A DNA stretch of 6,032 bases, taken from positions 1 to 6,032 of the forward strand of contig CAAEOU010000024.1 of NCBI GenBank assembly GCA_900757695.1. The letters are read 5' to 3'. Shown piece after piece: positions 4,542 through 6,032 of the stretch (within the stretch, counting starts at the first letter, position 1; every line of letters begins with the position of its first letter). A model generated the notes under the pieces. It was not told the DNA's origin, did no database searches, and saw only the letters and a program-made list of their open reading frames with translations. The position numbers were made by a program, and so were the translations under genes. This DNA is from an uncultured Oscillospiraceae bacterium. GTDB taxonomy: Bacteria > Bacillota_A > Clostridia > Oscillospirales > Oscillospiraceae.

Positions 4542-5920
4542 CCGTTCAACACCTCCTTGTCGTGCTCAAGAAATTCATCCAGCTCCTTATGGGAAATCCC
4601 ATTGTCCAGGAGACGCTTCTGCAATGAGCTGGACATCTCGGAAACTTTTTTGTGGCGGCCGACCACAAGGGGCCGTCCATCTGCATCAACAGTGTTGTCC
4701 AGCACATTGTAAGAGTAGAGGGTGCGGTAAATCAGCCGTTCGCCCTCACAGCATTCCCCCTCGATGATCTCCATGATTTTACGGCTTCGGTCTTCCAGCT
4801 GCTTTGTGAAGACGATGATTGGATAGGCTTCGACCATGATCTGCATCAAAACATCATCGCCCATCATATACTTTCGCTTTGCGAGCGTCATCATGCGCCG
4901 GTAAGTAGAAGCGCAGCTGTTAGAGTGGATTGTGGTGCAGACAGTATGGCCGGTACGGGAGCTTTCTGCAGCGGACAGGCTTTCTGCCGCAGACCGCATC
5001 TCACCGACGCCGATCACATCCGGGTGCTTACGAAGGACCCGCTCCAGCAGGAAGTCCTGGTTGATGTTCAAGGAAGGATTTTCGCTGGGCCGGGTGAGCA
5101 GATGGACTACGGAATTCAGAATGTTTCCATTTTCGTCCCGCTTAACCAGATCAAATTCGCGGCTGCCCTCCTCAATCGTGATGAGGCGTCGGTTGTCAGG
5201 GACCTGGGACAACAGCCATGCCATGATGGTAGTTTTGCCGGAGCCGGTGGCCCCGGCAATGCAGACGGATACGCCATAGCGGATGCAGGCGGTCAGAAAA
5301 TGAAGCATTTCCGCTGTTGCACTGCCGGAGTCCAACAGCTTCTGTGCAGAAACCGTTTGTTGATTTACGATACGGATGGAAGCGTTGATCCCCACCTCCG
5401 GGTCAACAATCGGCGTCTTATCCACAGAGATACGCACATTCTTATCCAGGAATCCGATCACGCTGGGCATGGTATCGTCTATGACCATGCCGCAGGCGTT
5501 GAGCATGCGCCGGACCACATCAATAGCGTGCTGTGGAGAGGAAAACTTGTCCGGGATTTTAACGCTGCGCCCGCCGGCTTCAATCACCTCAATGTCGTTG
5601 TAGGCATTGATGTTGACCTCCTCAATACCGGGTTTGTAGATCCACTTTTTCAGGAAGGAGTACCCGGCCATGTCCTCATAGAGCTTCTCGCACAGTTCCT
5701 CCGTGGTCAGCCCCTCGATGGCGTATTTTCGCTTGACGATGTACTGCACCATCAGTTCTTTCAAAAGGGAGGAGGCGCGGTCGGTATTTCCATCGCCGGC
5801 CTCTGCAATCGTGGCGGCGTGGTTTTCCGCAAAATACCGCTGTACATCTTCCAGAATCTGTTCATAGGTAAGGTCCTGATTGGCCGCAGGAGCGAAGAAA
5901 ATGTCATTGAGATTATTCAT
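4490..5920 (-). CDS. tadA: CpaF/TadA-family secretion ATPase, 476 aa
   Basis: This is a hexameric cytoplasmic ATPase of the type II/IV secretion (VirB11/CpaF) superfamily that powers Tad-type pilus or secretion. With the start at 5920, Walker A is GATGSGKT (223-230), the Asp-box-like segment is LITIEEGSREFDL (246-258), the Walker B region is HPDVIGVGEMR (299-309), and the His box is TGHTVCTTIHSNS (323-335). The N-terminal domain has EEVNINAYNDIEVIEAGG (about 100-117), typical of CpaF. The motifs look intact, so it should be active. The start is chosen by GAGGAGG (plus 5930-5936) 9 nt upstream; extension to 6004 would add 28 residues that overlap the upstream gene and have no family look. It overlaps the upstream gene by 8 nt and tadB by 52 nt. 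The last about 16 residues (CRGFTSYASPSSPLDS) are encoded within that overlap. Confidence 0.95.
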   Translation of the reverse strand: MNNLNDIFFAPAANQDLTYEQILEDVQRYFAENHAATIAEAGDGNTDRASSLLKELMVQYIVKRKYAIEGLTTEELCEKLYEDMAGYSFLKKWIYKPGIEEVNINAYNDIEVIEAGGRSVKIPDKFSSPQHAIDVVRRMLNACGMVIDDTMPSVIGFLDKNVRISVDKTPIVDPEVGINASIRIVNQQTVSAQKLLDSGSATAEMLHFLTACIRYGVSVCIAGATGSGKTTIMAWLLSQVPDNRRLITIEEGSREFDLVKRDENGNILNSVVHLLTRPSENPSLNINQDFLLERVLRKHPDVIGVGEMRSAAESLSAAESSRTGHTVCTTIHSNSCASTYRRMMTLAKRKYMMGDDVLMQIMVEAYPIIVFTKQLEDRSRKIMEIIEGECCEGERLIYRTLYSYNVLDNTVDADGRPLVVGRHKKVSEMSSSLQKRLLDNGISHKELDEFLEHDKEVLNGCRGFTSYASPSSPLDS

Positions 5921-6032
5921 CGGCAGTTTCCTCCTCAAAATGCTCGGTTTCGTTTCCATCATCCTCTGCGGCATGGTCAGCCAGCTCCATCTGCTCCAGC
6001 GCATCCAAAACTTTGTTGAGCGAAGCTGTGTA
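5913..6032 (-). CDS. C-terminal end of an upstream gene (partial), possibly TadZ/CpaE-like
   Basis: An open frame enters from the window edge and reads 39 residues, from YTASLNKVLDALEQM through a strongly acidic tail (ELADHAAEDDGN, then HFEEETADE), to TAA at 5913-5915. It overlaps the tadA start by 8 nt (GATGAATAA), a normal operon join, and its last codons contain the tadA Shine-Dalgarno. In Tad loci the gene before tadA is often a TadZ/CpaE-type ParA-like protein, so that identity is possible, but nothing diagnostic is visible in the part present. Confidence 0.72.
   Translation of the reverse strand, partial: YTASLNKVLDALEQMELADHAAEDDGNETEHFEEETADE

Noticed and set aside
5921..6004. Extension of tadA upstream to an ATG at 6004
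   Set aside because: The added 28 residues lie inside the upstream gene in another frame, while the ATG at 5920 has a GAGGAGG site at 9 nt.
4652..6019. A 455-codon open frame on the plus strand opposite tadA
   Set aside because: It is antisense to an ATPase with all motifs intact; its translation has no recognisable domain and looks like a codon-bias shadow.

Overview
The window reads as a piece of accessory, probably integrative-and-conjugative-element-like DNA from a Gram-positive anaerobe of the class Clostridia (gut Oscillospiraceae or Lachnospiraceae type). The grounds are strong GGAGG Shine-Dalgarno sites before nearly every gene, moderate GC in genes with AT-rich spacers, tightly packed genes all on the minus strand, and protein types (CpaF/TadA ATPase, two GspF/TadB-TadC-like membrane proteins, a DUF3268-type zinc-finger protein, a small sigma-70-like factor) that I recall from such elements. 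No integrase, relaxase or attachment site lies in the window, so the mobile-element reading is inference.

All supported genes are on the minus strand; transcription runs from high to low coordinates. Region A (6032 to 2688) is a Tad-like secretion/pilus operon: the C-terminal end of an upstream gene, then the ATPase tadA, the membrane platform proteins tadB and tadC, each start overlapping the previous gene, closed by a hairpin terminator just after tadC. No secretin gene is seen (none expected in a Gram-positive), and no prepilin peptidase gene is seen here.

Region B (about 2688 to 1919) is a separate unit. A 329-base gene-free stretch (2405-2733) carries the tadC terminator, three perfect 11-bp direct repeats spaced exactly 32 bp apart, a strong orphan Shine-Dalgarno site with tiny reading frames, and a GC-rich hairpin plus T-run that looks like a leader terminator/attenuator. 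Downstream are a 48-residue very basic protein and a 73-residue single-pass membrane protein that could be the pilin-like substrate of the Tad-like machine. A very strong intrinsic terminator ends this unit.

Region C (1885 to 1) is a regulatory-looking cluster: a cysteine-rich protein of unknown function, a zinc-finger protein, a sigma-70-like protein, and the first 136 residues of an unrecognised protein with a possible winged-helix segment.

The working model is that the machine (region A) and its candidate pilin (region B) are transcribed separately, with the pilin unit under repeat-based and/or leader control, and with region C perhaps supplying the regulators. The most interesting non-coding signal is the 32-bp-phased repeat array followed by the attenuator-like leader.
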